Of a stretch of 64,000 nt of DNA, positions 54,872 to 63,381 are shown in pieces; the first letter of the stretch is position 1; every line of letters starts with the position of its first letter. The notes beneath the pieces were generated by a model, which was not told the DNA's origin, did not search any database, and saw nothing but the letters and a program-made list of their open reading frames with translations. Location of the stretch: positions 1 through 64,000 of the forward strand of contig NZ_MWPQ01000049.1 in NCBI RefSeq assembly GCF_002028545.1. Direction: 5' to 3'. The stretch comes from Nitrobacter vulgaris (GTDB lineage: Bacteria > Pseudomonadota > Alphaproteobacteria > Rhizobiales > Xanthobacteraceae). The translations under genes were made by a program, and so were the position numbers.

Positions 54872-55946
54872 CGTCGTGCCTTTCCTTTTGTGTCTGACCG
54901 CTCAAGCCAACTCCGCCGAAGTCTGTCAAATCCCACGCTACCGGCCATCATAATGGACGCCGTCGCTTATCTCATTTTCGCTCGTTGTCGCGTTTTCTGC
55001 GCAAGTCCAATGCTAGCCCCAGAGAAGGTTTTCTGCATGTCGTTCTAGCAGATTTAAAAGTGGAACGCTTCCTCAAATGATACATAAAAAATATATCTTT
55101 ACATGCGCCCTCAAAAAAGGGAACCCCGCCGAAACCAAATCTTGCAAAAACCTCTTTTTGCCGGTTGCGAACCTGTTTCGGTCGACGCTTACCATGGGCA
55201 GCTTACAGGGTGTGAGTGCGGCTGACGCATCACTCACAGCAGGTGTGCGGCTTTGCCCTGACAGCGAACCCGCGCGATTCCGCCTCGCAGCTTTATTTCG
55301 CCCTCGAGGGCTCCTCGGGTGACCAACATAGTGGCAATATATTTCGTCTGAGATCAAAACAACTCCAAAACCGGCAGGGCTGTTCTTGGCCCCTTCGCTG
55401 GCCCGTTTTTGTTGGCTGTAACGTGTGCGCTTGTCACTGGACGGCTTGAACCAGGAACCCTGCTACATTGCATGAGTTAACTGGCTGGACGGGCTAATTG
55501 CCTCTATCCCTCGTCCGCTCCTGGCCCGTCGGTGTACCCCCTTCACCGGCGGGCTTTTTGAATCGGGAACGCCTTCCCCGGGTCGGAACTCCGGACAAAT
55601 TCAGGCTGATTTACCCCCGACGCAAGTCGGTTGGGTGTCCGGTGATTTCGCGAAAGGCAAACTTAATAAGGAGGGAAGTTTAAGTAGATGCCCAGCGTCC
55701 GTCCCATGATCGGACTCTACCAGACTTGGAGGAAATTCAGAGGAGCAAGTTACTCAGCGTGCGAGCGAATTGCGTGAAAATCGAACCGGGGACAGGCCAC
55801 CCGGCGTTCATTATTTCAAAACCATGGATAGGAGTCTTCTCGTCACGGTGAGCTTCCATTAATCGCTACAGTTGCACGATGTCGAAAAGACGGAAAGTCG
55901 CAAAGAATACCGGGGAAGGCGGAGCGGCGCGGGCTCCGGAATTGCT
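54872..55946. other. Long non-coding stretch with an orphan terminator
   Basis: Over 1 kb without a convincing CDS: short ORFs such as 55077-55322 show no ribosome-binding site or recognisable domain. Within it, an 8-bp hairpin TGTGAGTG/CACTCACA is at 55211-55238 and a strong terminator at 55524-55559. The 3' part before the diguanylate cyclase is AT-poor and featureless by eye. A small RNA upstream of the terminator is possible. Confidence 0.5.
55524..55559 (+). terminator. Strong Rho-independent terminator without an adjacent gene
   Basis: An 11-bp stem (GCCCGTCGGTG with CACCGGCGGGC, one G-T pair) around a 9-base loop, followed by TTTTT. No coding gene ends just before it on the plus strand, so it probably terminates a non-coding transcript or a divergent leader. 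Confidence 0.7.
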
Positions 55947-57167
55947 ATGCTGAGCGTGCCGACACTGTGGGTGGTGTTTATCGTGAACTTCCTGGCGTTG
56001 GGCCTGGTCTGGACCTACGTCATGCGGAGCTATCCGACGTTAGCGGCTGCGCCATATTGGGCAGCGGCGTCCTTCGTCGCCGCTTTTTTTACCGCAATAC
56101 CCATACTGCGCGATCACGTCGATTCAATGCTGCCCCTGGTTATCGGTGGCGGCGGGGTGATCTTCGCGGTCTGCCTCTGCACGATGGGAATCCGACGCTT
56201 CTACGAACGACCTGTCTCCTGGCAAATGACTTTTGTCACGGTCGGTGTGAGCGTCGCCGGACTCTCCTTTTTCGTATATGTGCGCGACGACATGCCGATG
56301 CGTATCTTCATCTACTCAGCGGCTCAGGCGATACCGATCGCCCTGACGTTGAAAATGGTGCTGTCGCGCAGGGAGGGCCGCATCAATTCGGGAGCCCAGC
56401 TCGCGGGAATTGTTGGCGCACTTATCATCTGCATCACCGTGATTAGGTCAGTCTGCGCATTTTTCCAGATTGGCGGCGGAAAGTCCTTCGTCGACTTCAA
56501 CGGTTTTCAGGCTGCCTTGACGTTAGGCCTCATGTTCCTGTCGATGGTCTGGAACTTCGGGTTCCTTTTGATGGCGATTGAGCGACTACGCAACGAGGTT
56601 GTCGACCTTGCGCTTGTGGATGATCTCACCGGTGTCGCGAACCGGCGGCAATTGCTCGGGCGGCTGGAGGAAACATGTGCACTGTCGCAGCGCAGCGGCG
56701 AACCTTTCGTGATCCTCGTGGTCGACCTCGACGGCTTCAAGCAGATCAACGATACCCACGGTCATGCAGCCGGCGACGCCTGCCTGCGGCACTTCACGCT
56801 GATGACGCAGATGCAGCTGCGGCCCGGAGATCTGCTGGCGCGTACCGGCGGTGACGAATTCTGTATCTTGTTACCCGCCACAACGCTGGGAGAAGGTGCG
56901 GAGATTGCGCGGCGCGTGCTGAATGCCTGTCGCGAAGACGCCGCCGGATGCGCCGGCGCCGATGTTCCCATCGCGGCTTCCATCGGGCTTGCTCAATGGA
57001 CACAGGAGATTGGAGCCTGTTCGGAGCGTCTGCTCGCCGCAGCCGATCAGGCGCTCTATGCAGCCAAGAACGAGGGGAAAAACCGGTATGCGTCATGCGG
57101 AGACATTGCACCGCCGATTGCCCCGGATTTGCTGTCGCAACAGATTCTGTGGAATCAAAAAGCATAA
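55947..57167 (+). CDS. Membrane-anchored diguanylate cyclase (GGDEF)
   Basis: About 406 residues from ATG 55947 (LSVPTLWVVFIVNFLALGLVW is the family start; a TTG at 55872 is possible). About six membrane segments are followed by a GGDEF domain in the last 170 residues: DDLTGVANRRQLL, LVVDLDGFKQINDTHGHAAGD, and the active site RTGGDEFCILLP. An I-site RPGD stands five residues before GGDEF, so product inhibition is expected. It makes cyclic-di-GMP at the membrane; the sensor segment has no named domain. Converges on rpoH. Confidence 0.93.
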   Translation: MLSVPTLWVVFIVNFLALGLVWTYVMRSYPTLAAAPYWAAASFVAAFFTAIPILRDHVDSMLPLVIGGGGVIFAVCLCTMGIRRFYERPVSWQMTFVTVGVSVAGLSFFVYVRDDMPMRIFIYSAAQAIPIALTLKMVLSRREGRINSGAQLAGIVGALIICITVIRSVCAFFQIGGGKSFVDFNGFQAALTLGLMFLSMVWNFGFLLMAIERLRNEVVDLALVDDLTGVANRRQLLGRLEETCALSQRSGEPFVILVVDLDGFKQINDTHGHAAGDACLRHFTLMTQMQLRPGDLLARTGGDEFCILLPATTLGEGAEIARRVLNACREDAAGCAGADVPIAASIGLAQWTQEIGACSERLLAAADQALYAAKNEGKNRYASCGDIAPPIAPDLLSQQILWNQKA

Positions 57168-57227
57168 GCAGCGTTGAAGACTGGAGCGCTGGCTTCCGGG
57201 CTACGAACAAACAGGCCGCGAACAAAC

Positions 57228-57255
57228 AAAAAAGGGCCGGCGTCGCCACCGGCCC
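57228..57255 (-). terminator. rpoH terminator
   Basis: GGGCCGG and CCGGCCC form a perfect 7-bp stem; six A residues on the plus strand (57228-57233) are a U-run on the minus strand after the hairpin. It lies 28 bases beyond the rpoH stop codon in the convergent gap with the diguanylate cyclase. Confidence 0.8.
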
Positions 57256-57282
57256 CTCATCTCAAAACGGAAGCTTCCAGCT

Positions 57283-58182
57283 TTAGCGGGCGGCTTCCAT
57301 GGCAGCTTGTTCCTGCCGCGCGATCGAGGTCTTCACCGCTGACTGGACCTTCTCGAAGGCGCGAACCTCGATCTGCCTCACGCGCTCACGCGACACATTG
57401 AACTCGGCAGCGAGATCTTCCAGCGTCATCGGCTCATCTGCGAGGCGTCGGGCCTCGAAGATGCGGCGCTCTCGCGGATTAAGCACGCCCATTGCGCCGG
57501 TCAATGCGCGACGACGATGATCGAACTCCTCATGTTCAGCCAGGATGGCTTCCTGAGTAGGCGAATGGTCGACTAGCCAGTCCTGCCATTCGCCGGCCTC
57601 GCCATCATCACGAATCGGAGCGTTGAGCGATGCATCGCCACCAAGGCGGCGGTTCATGTCGACGACGTCCTGTTCCGTGACACCAAGACGCTTGGCGATG
57701 AGCTTGACCTGATCCGGACGCATATCGCCTTCATCAAGTGCGGAGATCTTGCTCTTCGCCTTCCGCAAGTTGAAGAACAGTTTCTTCTGGTTCGCGGTTG
57801 TGCCCATCTTCACGAGCGACCACGAACGCAGGATATACTCTTGTATTGACGCTTTGATCCACCACATCGCATATGTGGCGAGGCGAAAGCCCTTTTCGGG
57901 CTCGAATCGCTTCACCGCCTGCATCAGGCCGACGTTGCCTTCCGAAACGACTTCCGATATCGGCAGGCCGTAGCCTCGATAGCCCATGGCAATCTTAGCC
58001 ACGAGCCGCAGGTGGCTGGTCACGAGATGATGCGCCGCGTCGCGGTCGTCATGTTCGCGCAAACGCTTCGCGAACATATACTCCTCGTGCGGTTCCAGCA
58101 TCGGAAACTTGCGGATTTCCGCAAGGTAACGAGAAAGTCCCGATTCTCCGTTGAGAACCGGCAGGGTAGCAGTACGGGCCAT
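57283..58182 (-). CDS. rpoH: RNA polymerase heat-shock sigma factor RpoH
   Basis: A 299-residue sigma-32. Region 2 has SHLRLVAKIAMGYRGYGLPISEVVSEGNVGLMQAVKRFEP and LATYAMWWIKASIQEYILRSWSLVKMGTT; the RpoH box NQKKLFFNLRKAKSKI follows; region 4 has LNPRERRIFEARRLADEPMTLEDLAAEFNVSRERVRQIEVRAFEKVQ. It directs heat-shock promoter recognition. GTGGAGGG, which could be read as an upstream GTG start at 58197, is better seen as the ribosome-binding site of ATG 58182. The 216-base AT-rich gap upstream likely holds its promoter. Many alphaproteobacteria have two or more rpoH copies. Confidence 0.96.
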   Translation of the reverse strand: MARTATLPVLNGESGLSRYLAEIRKFPMLEPHEEYMFAKRLREHDDRDAAHHLVTSHLRLVAKIAMGYRGYGLPISEVVSEGNVGLMQAVKRFEPEKGFRLATYAMWWIKASIQEYILRSWSLVKMGTTANQKKLFFNLRKAKSKISALDEGDMRPDQVKLIAKRLGVTEQDVVDMNRRLGGDASLNAPIRDDGEAGEWQDWLVDHSPTQEAILAEHEEFDHRRRALTGAMGVLNPRERRIFEARRLADEPMTLEDLAAEFNVSRERVRQIEVRAFEKVQSAVKTSIARQEQAAMEAAR

Positions 58183-58398
58183 GGTTGCGCCCTCCACTTG
58201 GTTCAGGCCCCCGATAGCGGCGAGCCTGGCAGGCAGTCTCTTGTGTTAAAGCTGACTACGCTGCGATGTTCCACGTTGGATGTTCAACGCAGGTGCAGCA
58301 TATACTAGGCGGGTCAAAAAAAGAAGAACAAAAAGTGATTACGTTTTCGTGATAATGAATCAACTGTTTGGTATGATTGTGTTTTTTTGAAATATGCG

Positions 58399-59460
58399 TC
58401 ATTCCGCCGCCGTCAAAGCCGATCGAAGTAAAAACAGGTCCTCCGGCAACCCTGCTTCCCAGCGCAGAATTTCTCCGGTCCGTGGATGTTCGATGACCAG
58501 AAGGTACGCGTGAAGTGCCTGCCGCCCGAGAGTGGTTAGGGCAGCCGAGGCCCGTGGCCCCAGATGATTGGCCTTGGTCTTGAAATGCGATCCATAGACG
58601 CCATCACACATCAGAGGGTGGCCGGCGTCGGCGAGATGTACCCGAATCTGATGTGTGCGGCCGGTGGCGAGTTGGCAGGCGAGAAGAGCGGCCACCGGTT
58701 TTCCGTCCCGGCCGTTGAAAGCCTGCAGTACCTCCCAGTGGGTAATCGCTTCCCGCCCGCCTGCACGTACGGCCATCTTTTCGCGTGCGTAAGGGTGCCG
58801 GTCTATCGGAGCGTCAACCGTGCCGTGGGGACGGTTCGGCAGTCCCCAGACAAAAGCCAGGTAACCGCGTCGCATCGCTCCCGTACGCCCGTGATCCGCA
58901 AATTGCGCGCTCAGCGACTTATGTGCGGCGTCATTCTTGGCGGCTACCATGAGGCCGGTGGTGTCCTTGTCGAGTCGATGTACGATGCCGGGTCGGCAGA
59001 CGCCGCCGATGCCGGACAGACTCTCCCCGCAATGCGCGATGAGGGCGTTGACGAGCGTCCCGGCCTGGTGGCCTGCTCCGGGATGAACCACCAGACCTTT
59101 CTGCTTGTTAATGACGATGAGATCGTTGTCCTCGTAGATGATATCCAGCGCGATGGCCTCGCCTTTCGGTTTGGCCGATATTGCCGGGGGCACGAGGATT
59201 GTGATCGTATCTCCCGAAGCGACATGATAAGCCGGGTCGCAAACACGAGCCGGGCCGATCGCACTCTCGGCAGCAGAAACTTTTTTCACAACACTGACGC
59301 AGCCGGCGAGAATCAGGGATTTCAGGCGTGATCGCGACAAATCGGGACTGTGGACGGCAAGGACGCGGTCAAGGCGCACCGACCCCTCGTCGCCGGTGAC
59401 AATGATGTCCAGCCTTTGATTGTGATCCGATGATGAGCCTTCAAGAGCTGAGCCTTGCAT
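58399..59460 (-). CDS. RluA/RluD-family 23S rRNA pseudouridine synthase
   Basis: About 353 residues from ATG 59460. An S4-like RNA-binding part (VRLDRVLAVHSPDLSRSRLKSLILAG) is followed by the catalytic domain with LDIIYEDNDLIVINKQKGLVVHPGAG, the catalytic Asp in VHRLDKDTTGLMVAAK, and GRTHQIRVHLADAGHPLMCDGVYG. It isomerises specific uridines in 23S rRNA, most likely an RluD-type activity. The start codon overlaps the divergent ATG at 59459 (shared CATG), so true starts may differ from both predictions. 58183-58398 downstream separates it from rpoH. Confidence 0.9.
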   Translation of the reverse strand: MQGSALEGSSSDHNQRLDIIVTGDEGSVRLDRVLAVHSPDLSRSRLKSLILAGCVSVVKKVSAAESAIGPARVCDPAYHVASGDTITILVPPAISAKPKGEAIALDIIYEDNDLIVINKQKGLVVHPGAGHQAGTLVNALIAHCGESLSGIGGVCRPGIVHRLDKDTTGLMVAAKNDAAHKSLSAQFADHGRTGAMRRGYLAFVWGLPNRPHGTVDAPIDRHPYAREKMAVRAGGREAITHWEVLQAFNGRDGKPVAALLACQLATGRTHQIRVHLADAGHPLMCDGVYGSHFKTKANHLGPRASAALTTLGRQALHAYLLVIEHPRTGEILRWEAGLPEDLFLLRSALTAAE

Positions 59461-59791
59461 GACTGAGACTTTAAACTCTGAACCGACGCCGGAACAGGCC
59501 GCGCTGTTCGCGAGGGTTCGGCGGATGATGTTGATCGCTGGGCTGACCACGGCCCTCGCCGTTGGAGCCGTCCTGGTCGCCATCGGCTATCGTTTTTTTC
59601 GCGTTGAGGGAAGCAGGCCGGCGGTCGACGTCACCGCCACCCTGCCGAAGGACGCAAAGATCATCGCAACTGCGGTTACAGGTGACCGACTCGTGGTGAC
59701 CCTCGATCTCGGCGGTTCCGTCCAGATACGGACGTTCGATCCGCGTACGCTGCGGTCGACCGGAACACTGAGTTTCGCACGCGAGCCCTGA
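59459..59791 (+). CDS. Small single-span membrane protein (DUF6476-like)
   Basis: A 110-residue protein with one central membrane segment (LIAGLTTALAVGAVLVAIGYRF) and a periplasmic C-terminal part (LPKDAKIIATAVTGDRLVVTLDLGGSVQIRTFDPRTLRSTGTLSF) with a beta-strand pattern, as in DUF6476. Function unknown. It is divergent from the pseudouridine synthase with overlapping start codons, an arrangement recalled in related genomes. Confidence 0.75.
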   Translation: MTETLNSEPTPEQAALFARVRRMMLIAGLTTALAVGAVLVAIGYRFFRVEGSRPAVDVTATLPKDAKIIATAVTGDRLVVTLDLGGSVQIRTFDPRTLRSTGTLSFAREP

Positions 59792-59843
59792 TATCCTGAG
59801 GTACCTTGCAGCGTATCGATTTCGGGGTTATTGCCTCCAATAC

Positions 59844-59918
59844 GCTCCCTTCGTCTAGCGGTTAGGACGCGGCCCTCTCAAGGCTGAAACAGGGGTTCAA
59901 TTCCCCTAGGGAGCGCCA
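59844..59918 (+). tRNA. tRNA-Glu (anticodon CTC)
   Basis: A full cloverleaf: acceptor GCTCCCT pairs with AGGGAGC, the D-arm is GTC-loop-GAC, the anticodon stem CGGCC/GGCTG (one G-T pair) carries loop CTCTCAA with anticodon CTC, and the T-arm is AGGGG-TTCAATT-CCCCT. Discriminator G and an encoded CCA (59916-59918) follow. A kdpA fragment starts within 20 bases of its 3' end. Confidence 0.96.
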
Positions 59919-59935
59919 ATGAAATCAGTATCTTG

Positions 59936-60220
59936 ATGAAGCTCGGCGAGATCCTGCCCGGTAGCATCGGCTCGGGCCTCGCTACCATGGTCCTCATGGC
60001 GTTGCTCGCGTGTTCGTCGCCGGTCTGATGGTTGGCCGCACATCCGAGTATCGCGGCAAGAAGATCGAAGCGCGGGAGATCAAACTGGCGCTGCTCGCGC
60101 TCCTTGTCTTTCCGGCATCGTTGTTTGGCTTCGCGGCTATGGCGGCGGTATTGCCGCCCGCGCTTGAGGGGCTTCTCAACAAGGGGCTGCACGGACTGTC
60201 TGATATCCTCCCTTCCCGTT
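59936..60220 (+). pseudogene. kdpA fragment (potassium-transporting ATPase subunit A)
   Basis: Two frames joined at about 60008 give [24 protein letters not shown] plus [33 protein letters not shown], clearly the KdpA segment with motif GLMVGRTPEYLGKKI, then [13 protein letters not shown]. The rest of KdpA and the other Kdp subunits are absent and a frameshift breaks it. It sits directly downstream of tRNA-Glu. Confidence 0.72.
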
Positions 60221-60315
60221 TACGGCCTCGGCGGCCCCGTCGCGCCCTTCGTCGGCATCAAGCTGATCGACATGGCCATCGCCGCCCTCGGTCTTGCCTG
60301 AGAGGAAGGTATGCG

Positions 60316-61121
60316 ATGAGCACGCTCGTGCTATCGGCTGCGCTCTTCGCGGCTCCTGCCATGGCACAGGATGTTGTGCCCACCGGGTCCACGCCTGATG
60401 CGCCGATCTGCACCGACCGGCCCACCAAGTCCAACTTCACCTGCACCGTGCCAAAGGGGATGGTGCAAATCGAGGCTGACACCTTCAACTGGCTGAGAAC
60501 CACCGCTGCCGGTATTCGCGCCGACCAGCTGCTGTTCACCAACCCGACGTTCAAATACGGCCTGTCAGACAGCAGCGACATCCAGCTGAACGGGGGTGCC
60601 CTTCACCCAAGTGCGGACGCGTGATGCCGGCGGCAATGTCGCCTCCGTCTCGGGTTTGGGCGACATGACCGTTCGCTTCAAGCAGCGCCTGCCCCCTCGA
60701 GAGCGCCTTCCAGCTTGCCATCCTGCCGTTCATGAAACTACCCACCGCGCGCACCGGCATCGGCAACGGCAAGGTCGAAGGCGGTGTTGCCGCCCCGATC
60801 AACTATAGCGTACCGGACGGCTGGACCGTCACGCTAGGTCCACAGCTCGATGTGCTGGCCGATTTCGACGGCCGGGGCCGGCACCTTGGCGTGACAGGAC
60901 TGGTGAACATCGCCAAGCAGTTCGGGCAATTCACTCTGTACAATGAGATCTGGACCAACCAGAATTTCGATCCTACCGGCACGGTACGGCAATATAGCTA
61001 CGATATTGCCCTGGCCTGGCTGCCGCACCCGACGCTGCAGATCGATGTCGGGCTTAACATCGGTCTCAATCGCAACACGCCCGACGTTGTCAGCTACATC
61101 GGAATCTCCACCCGCTTCTAA
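60316..61121 (+). pseudogene. Frameshifted outer-membrane transporter-family gene (phenol/MetA-type porin-like)
   Basis: A signal peptide ([17 protein letters not shown]) and [52 protein letters not shown] are followed by two frame changes, near 60590 and 60700, before PAINYSVPDGW-type blocks (VEGGVAAPINYSVPDGWTVTLGPQLDVL) and a barrel-like C-terminus ending IGISTRF. It resembles outer-membrane putative transporters/porins of the Phenol_MetA_deg family. The frameshifts inactivate it unless they are sequencing errors. Confidence 0.68.
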
Positions 61122-61285
61122 GGAGATTGCCAAGCAACCTTGTGGATAACGGGATGACGGCACCTTGGTGACGCGACGACAGACTCATCCGAATCTGCTC
61201 GGATCGATGTCCGAGGCTGTTGTGCGGTTGTCCCCTTGAACACGCCTCGAAGTCGCGTTCAACCATTTAACCCTTAGAGGACATT

Positions 61286-61354
61286 ATGGCCAAGAAAGCG
61301 AAGAAAGCGGCGAAGAAAACCGCAAAGAAAACCGCAAAGAAAAAGAAGAAGTAG
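61286..61354 (+). CDS. 22-residue lysine/alanine peptide
   Basis: ATG 61286 with AGAGG five bases upstream opens MAKKAKKAAKKTAKKTAKKKKK, a peptide almost only of Lys, Ala and Thr, like a histone H1 tail, ending at TAG 61352-61354. A perfect 11-bp terminator-like hairpin begins seven bases later. Size and charge suggest nucleic-acid or membrane binding; similar short KKAAKK proteins occur in related genomes, so it is probably real. Too short for most gene finders. Confidence 0.6.
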   Translation: MAKKAKKAAKKTAKKTAKKKKK

Positions 61355-61360
61355 TCTCAG

Positions 61361-61391
61361 AGGCTCGGGCGGACTTTGCTCGCCCGAGCCT
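61361..61391 (+). terminator. Hairpin after the lysine-rich peptide gene
   Basis: AGGCTCGGGCG and CGCCCGAGCCT form a perfect 11-bp stem with a 9-base loop. Only two T residues follow. It lies directly after the short peptide stop codon, supporting a short independent transcript. Confidence 0.6.
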
Positions 61392-61526
61392 TCGATGACG
61401 GCGCATGACCCGCTACGATTGCGGACGAACATGTTTTCTCCAGTCGGAACGGCGAGGATCGAAGCGAATCCCTCGCCTTCCACTTCGTATGACGTTTTCA
61501 TGTGACGCTATCAAAAGGTTTGATTC

Positions 61527-62468
61527 ATGCCGCGCCTGGCCCTCGCTGTTGCCGCTGCCATCGTCATTCACTTGATGCCGAGCCTGACCGCACCGGCCGC
61601 AGCCGCGGCGGGCGATGTTGCCAAATCGCACGATTATCCCGGTATCGGCCGCTTCAAAGGCAGCATCATCACCGGCTATGACGTGAAGGATTTCGACGCC
61701 GCAACCCTGCAGGCCGCTCCGTTCAAGGACGGCAAGGCCACCGACCCGCGCAGAGTGGAAGGCCGCATCTCCCGTATCGCTTACCGCACGGGGCCTGGTC
61801 CCTCGATTCTTGAAGTATCCCGCAATTTCGAGAGCCAACTGGCGAATGCCGGGTTCGAGACGCTGCTCGCTTGCGATGTCGAGGCCTGCGGTGGAATTCC
61901 ATTCAGCGAGACAATCGGCGCGCTGCCGATACCGCAAATGTGGGTCGACGGCTTCGACTACCGCTACTATGCCGGCAGGAAGGTCGAGAATGGGCGCGAG
62001 ACCTATGTCAGCGTGCTGGTCAGCAAGAACAACGACGACATCTTCGCGCAGCTCACCGTCGCCGAACGCGACGCGATGCAGAACAAGATGGTCGATGCGG
62101 CTGCGATGGCCAAGGGGCTCGGCGAGAGCGGGCACATCGCGCTCTACGGCATTTACTTCGACACCGACAAGGCCACACTCAAGCCGGAGAGCCGGCCGAC
62201 CCTCGACCAGATCGCGAAGCTGCTGAGCGGTCAGCCCGGGCTCAACGTCTATATCGTCGGCCATACCGACAGCCAGGGCACACCGGCCCACAACCTCGAC
62301 CTGTCGCGCCGCCGCGCCGAGGCCGTCGCCGAGGACCTCGTGCGCAATTACAAGATCGCCAAGCCCCGGCTCAACACCGCCGGCGTCGGCTTCCTCGCCC
62401 CGGTCGGCTCCAACGGCACCGACAGCGGCCGCGCGCTAAACCGCCGGGTCGAACTGGTGCAGCCATAG
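61527..62468 (+). CDS. OmpA-family periplasmic/outer-membrane protein
   Basis: A 313-residue protein with a signal peptide (ALAVAAAIVIHLMPSLTAPAAAAA). A middle domain of the DUF4892 kind (FKGSIITGYDVKDFDAAT ... ILEVSRNFESQLANAGFETLLAC, with a pair of cysteines in CDVEAC) precedes a C-terminal OmpA peptidoglycan-binding domain: LYGIYFDTDKATLKPESRPTLDQIAKLL, YIVGHTDSQGTPAHNLDLSRRRAEAVAEDLV with the diaminopimelate-binding Asp and Arg. It anchors the envelope to peptidoglycan. The gene is followed by a 14-bp stem (62474-62504). Confidence 0.9.
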   Translation: MPRLALAVAAAIVIHLMPSLTAPAAAAAGDVAKSHDYPGIGRFKGSIITGYDVKDFDAATLQAAPFKDGKATDPRRVEGRISRIAYRTGPGPSILEVSRNFESQLANAGFETLLACDVEACGGIPFSETIGALPIPQMWVDGFDYRYYAGRKVENGRETYVSVLVSKNNDDIFAQLTVAERDAMQNKMVDAAAMAKGLGESGHIALYGIYFDTDKATLKPESRPTLDQIAKLLSGQPGLNVYIVGHTDSQGTPAHNLDLSRRRAEAVAEDLVRNYKIAKPRLNTAGVGFLAPVGSNGTDSGRALNRRVELVQP

Positions 62469-62473
62469 AGCCA

Positions 62474-62558
62474 GTCCGGCTTTGATGAAATCAAAGCCGG
62501 ACTTTGTTTGACGCGTTTTCTTGACGCGAACCGGTGTCCACTTCGCTCGAAAAAAGCT
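62474..62558. repeat. Palindromic intergenic repeat, copy 2 (also probable ompA-family terminator)
   Basis: AGTCCGGCTTTGAT and ATCAAAGCCGGACT form a perfect 14-bp stem with a 3-base loop (62474-62504), followed by TTGTTTGACGCGTTTTCTTGACGCGA and CGCTCGAAAA. The last two blocks match copy 1 at 46381-46449. It lies between the OmpA-family gene and mltB and may end the former's transcript. Confidence 0.72.
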
Positions 62559-62562
62559 GTCC

Positions 62563-63381
62563 TTACTGCCCGGCCAGCTTGTCGGCGAAAAGGCCGATGG
62601 TCTTGCGATAAACCTCGGAGCGATTCCATTCGCGCATCGCCTCGAAATTGGCTGAGCCCTCGTGATAGTCGCCACCGGCCTTCCAGCCGTTGACCCTCAA
62701 CAGGTTCGCCGTCGAAGCCAGCACGTCCGGCACCGAATGCCGGAGATCGACATGGCCGTTGCCGTCGAAATCGACGCCGTACTTGATATAGGACGAAGGC
62801 AGAAACTGGGTCTGCCCGATCTCGCCCGCATAGGCGCCGACCATATCGCCGAGACGCAGGTCGCCGCGCTGCAGGATCTTGAGAGCCGCCAGCAGCTCGT
62901 GCTGAAACAGTTCGGTGCGCCGGCAATCATGCGCCATGGTCGCGAGCACCCGGAACACCGGCAGCTTGCCCATGTCGCCACGGCCGAAATCGGTTTCCAG
63001 TCCCCAGATCGCGACGACGATCTCCGGCGGCACGCCGAATTGCTTCTCGATCCGCGACAGCAGCGAGCCATTACGCGCCAGCATCGCCTTGCCGCCCTTG
63101 ATGCGGCCGCCGGTGACGCGGGTCGCGGCATATTGCTCAAAACTCTTGCGGAAGGTGCCGCGCTGGCGGCGATCGAAATTCAGGACCGCCTGATCCTGCT
63201 GCACGCCGCCAAGCGCCTGCGAGATCACGTTCTGCGAGATACCATCCGCCGCGGCTTCCCGCGACATCGACGCCACGAACGTATTGAAGTCGCCGCCGCA
63301 TTGCGCGGCGGAAACGGCGGTCGATGCGAGGGGGGCGGCGAGAAAGGCGGCGGCGAAGGCGATGGCGAAACGGGTTTTCAT
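62563..63381 (-). CDS. Lytic murein transglycosylase (MltB/SLT_2 family)
   Basis: A 272-residue exported enzyme with signal peptide (AIAFAAAFLAAPLASTAVSA). The SLT_2 domain has catalytic Glu in IVVAIWGLETDFGR, and LLAALKILQRGDLRLGDMVGAYAGEIGQTQFLPSSYIKYGVDFDGNGHVDLRHSVPDVLASTANLL. It cleaves glycan strands to 1,6-anhydromuramyl products in the periplasm. It stands alone, convergent with the OmpA-family gene. There is no C-terminal peptidoglycan-binding domain, unlike longer family members. Confidence 0.92.
   Translation of the reverse strand: MKTRFAIAFAAAFLAAPLASTAVSAAQCGGDFNTFVASMSREAAADGISQNVISQALGGVQQDQAVLNFDRRQRGTFRKSFEQYAATRVTGGRIKGGKAMLARNGSLLSRIEKQFGVPPEIVVAIWGLETDFGRGDMGKLPVFRVLATMAHDCRRTELFQHELLAALKILQRGDLRLGDMVGAYAGEIGQTQFLPSSYIKYGVDFDGNGHVDLRHSVPDVLASTANLLRVNGWKAGGDYHEGSANFEAMREWNRSEVYRKTIGLFADKLAGQ

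Noticed and set aside
55077-55449. Two short plus-strand frames in the long gap before the diguanylate cyclase
   Set aside because: Low coding character and no ribosome-binding sites; the gap seems non-coding.
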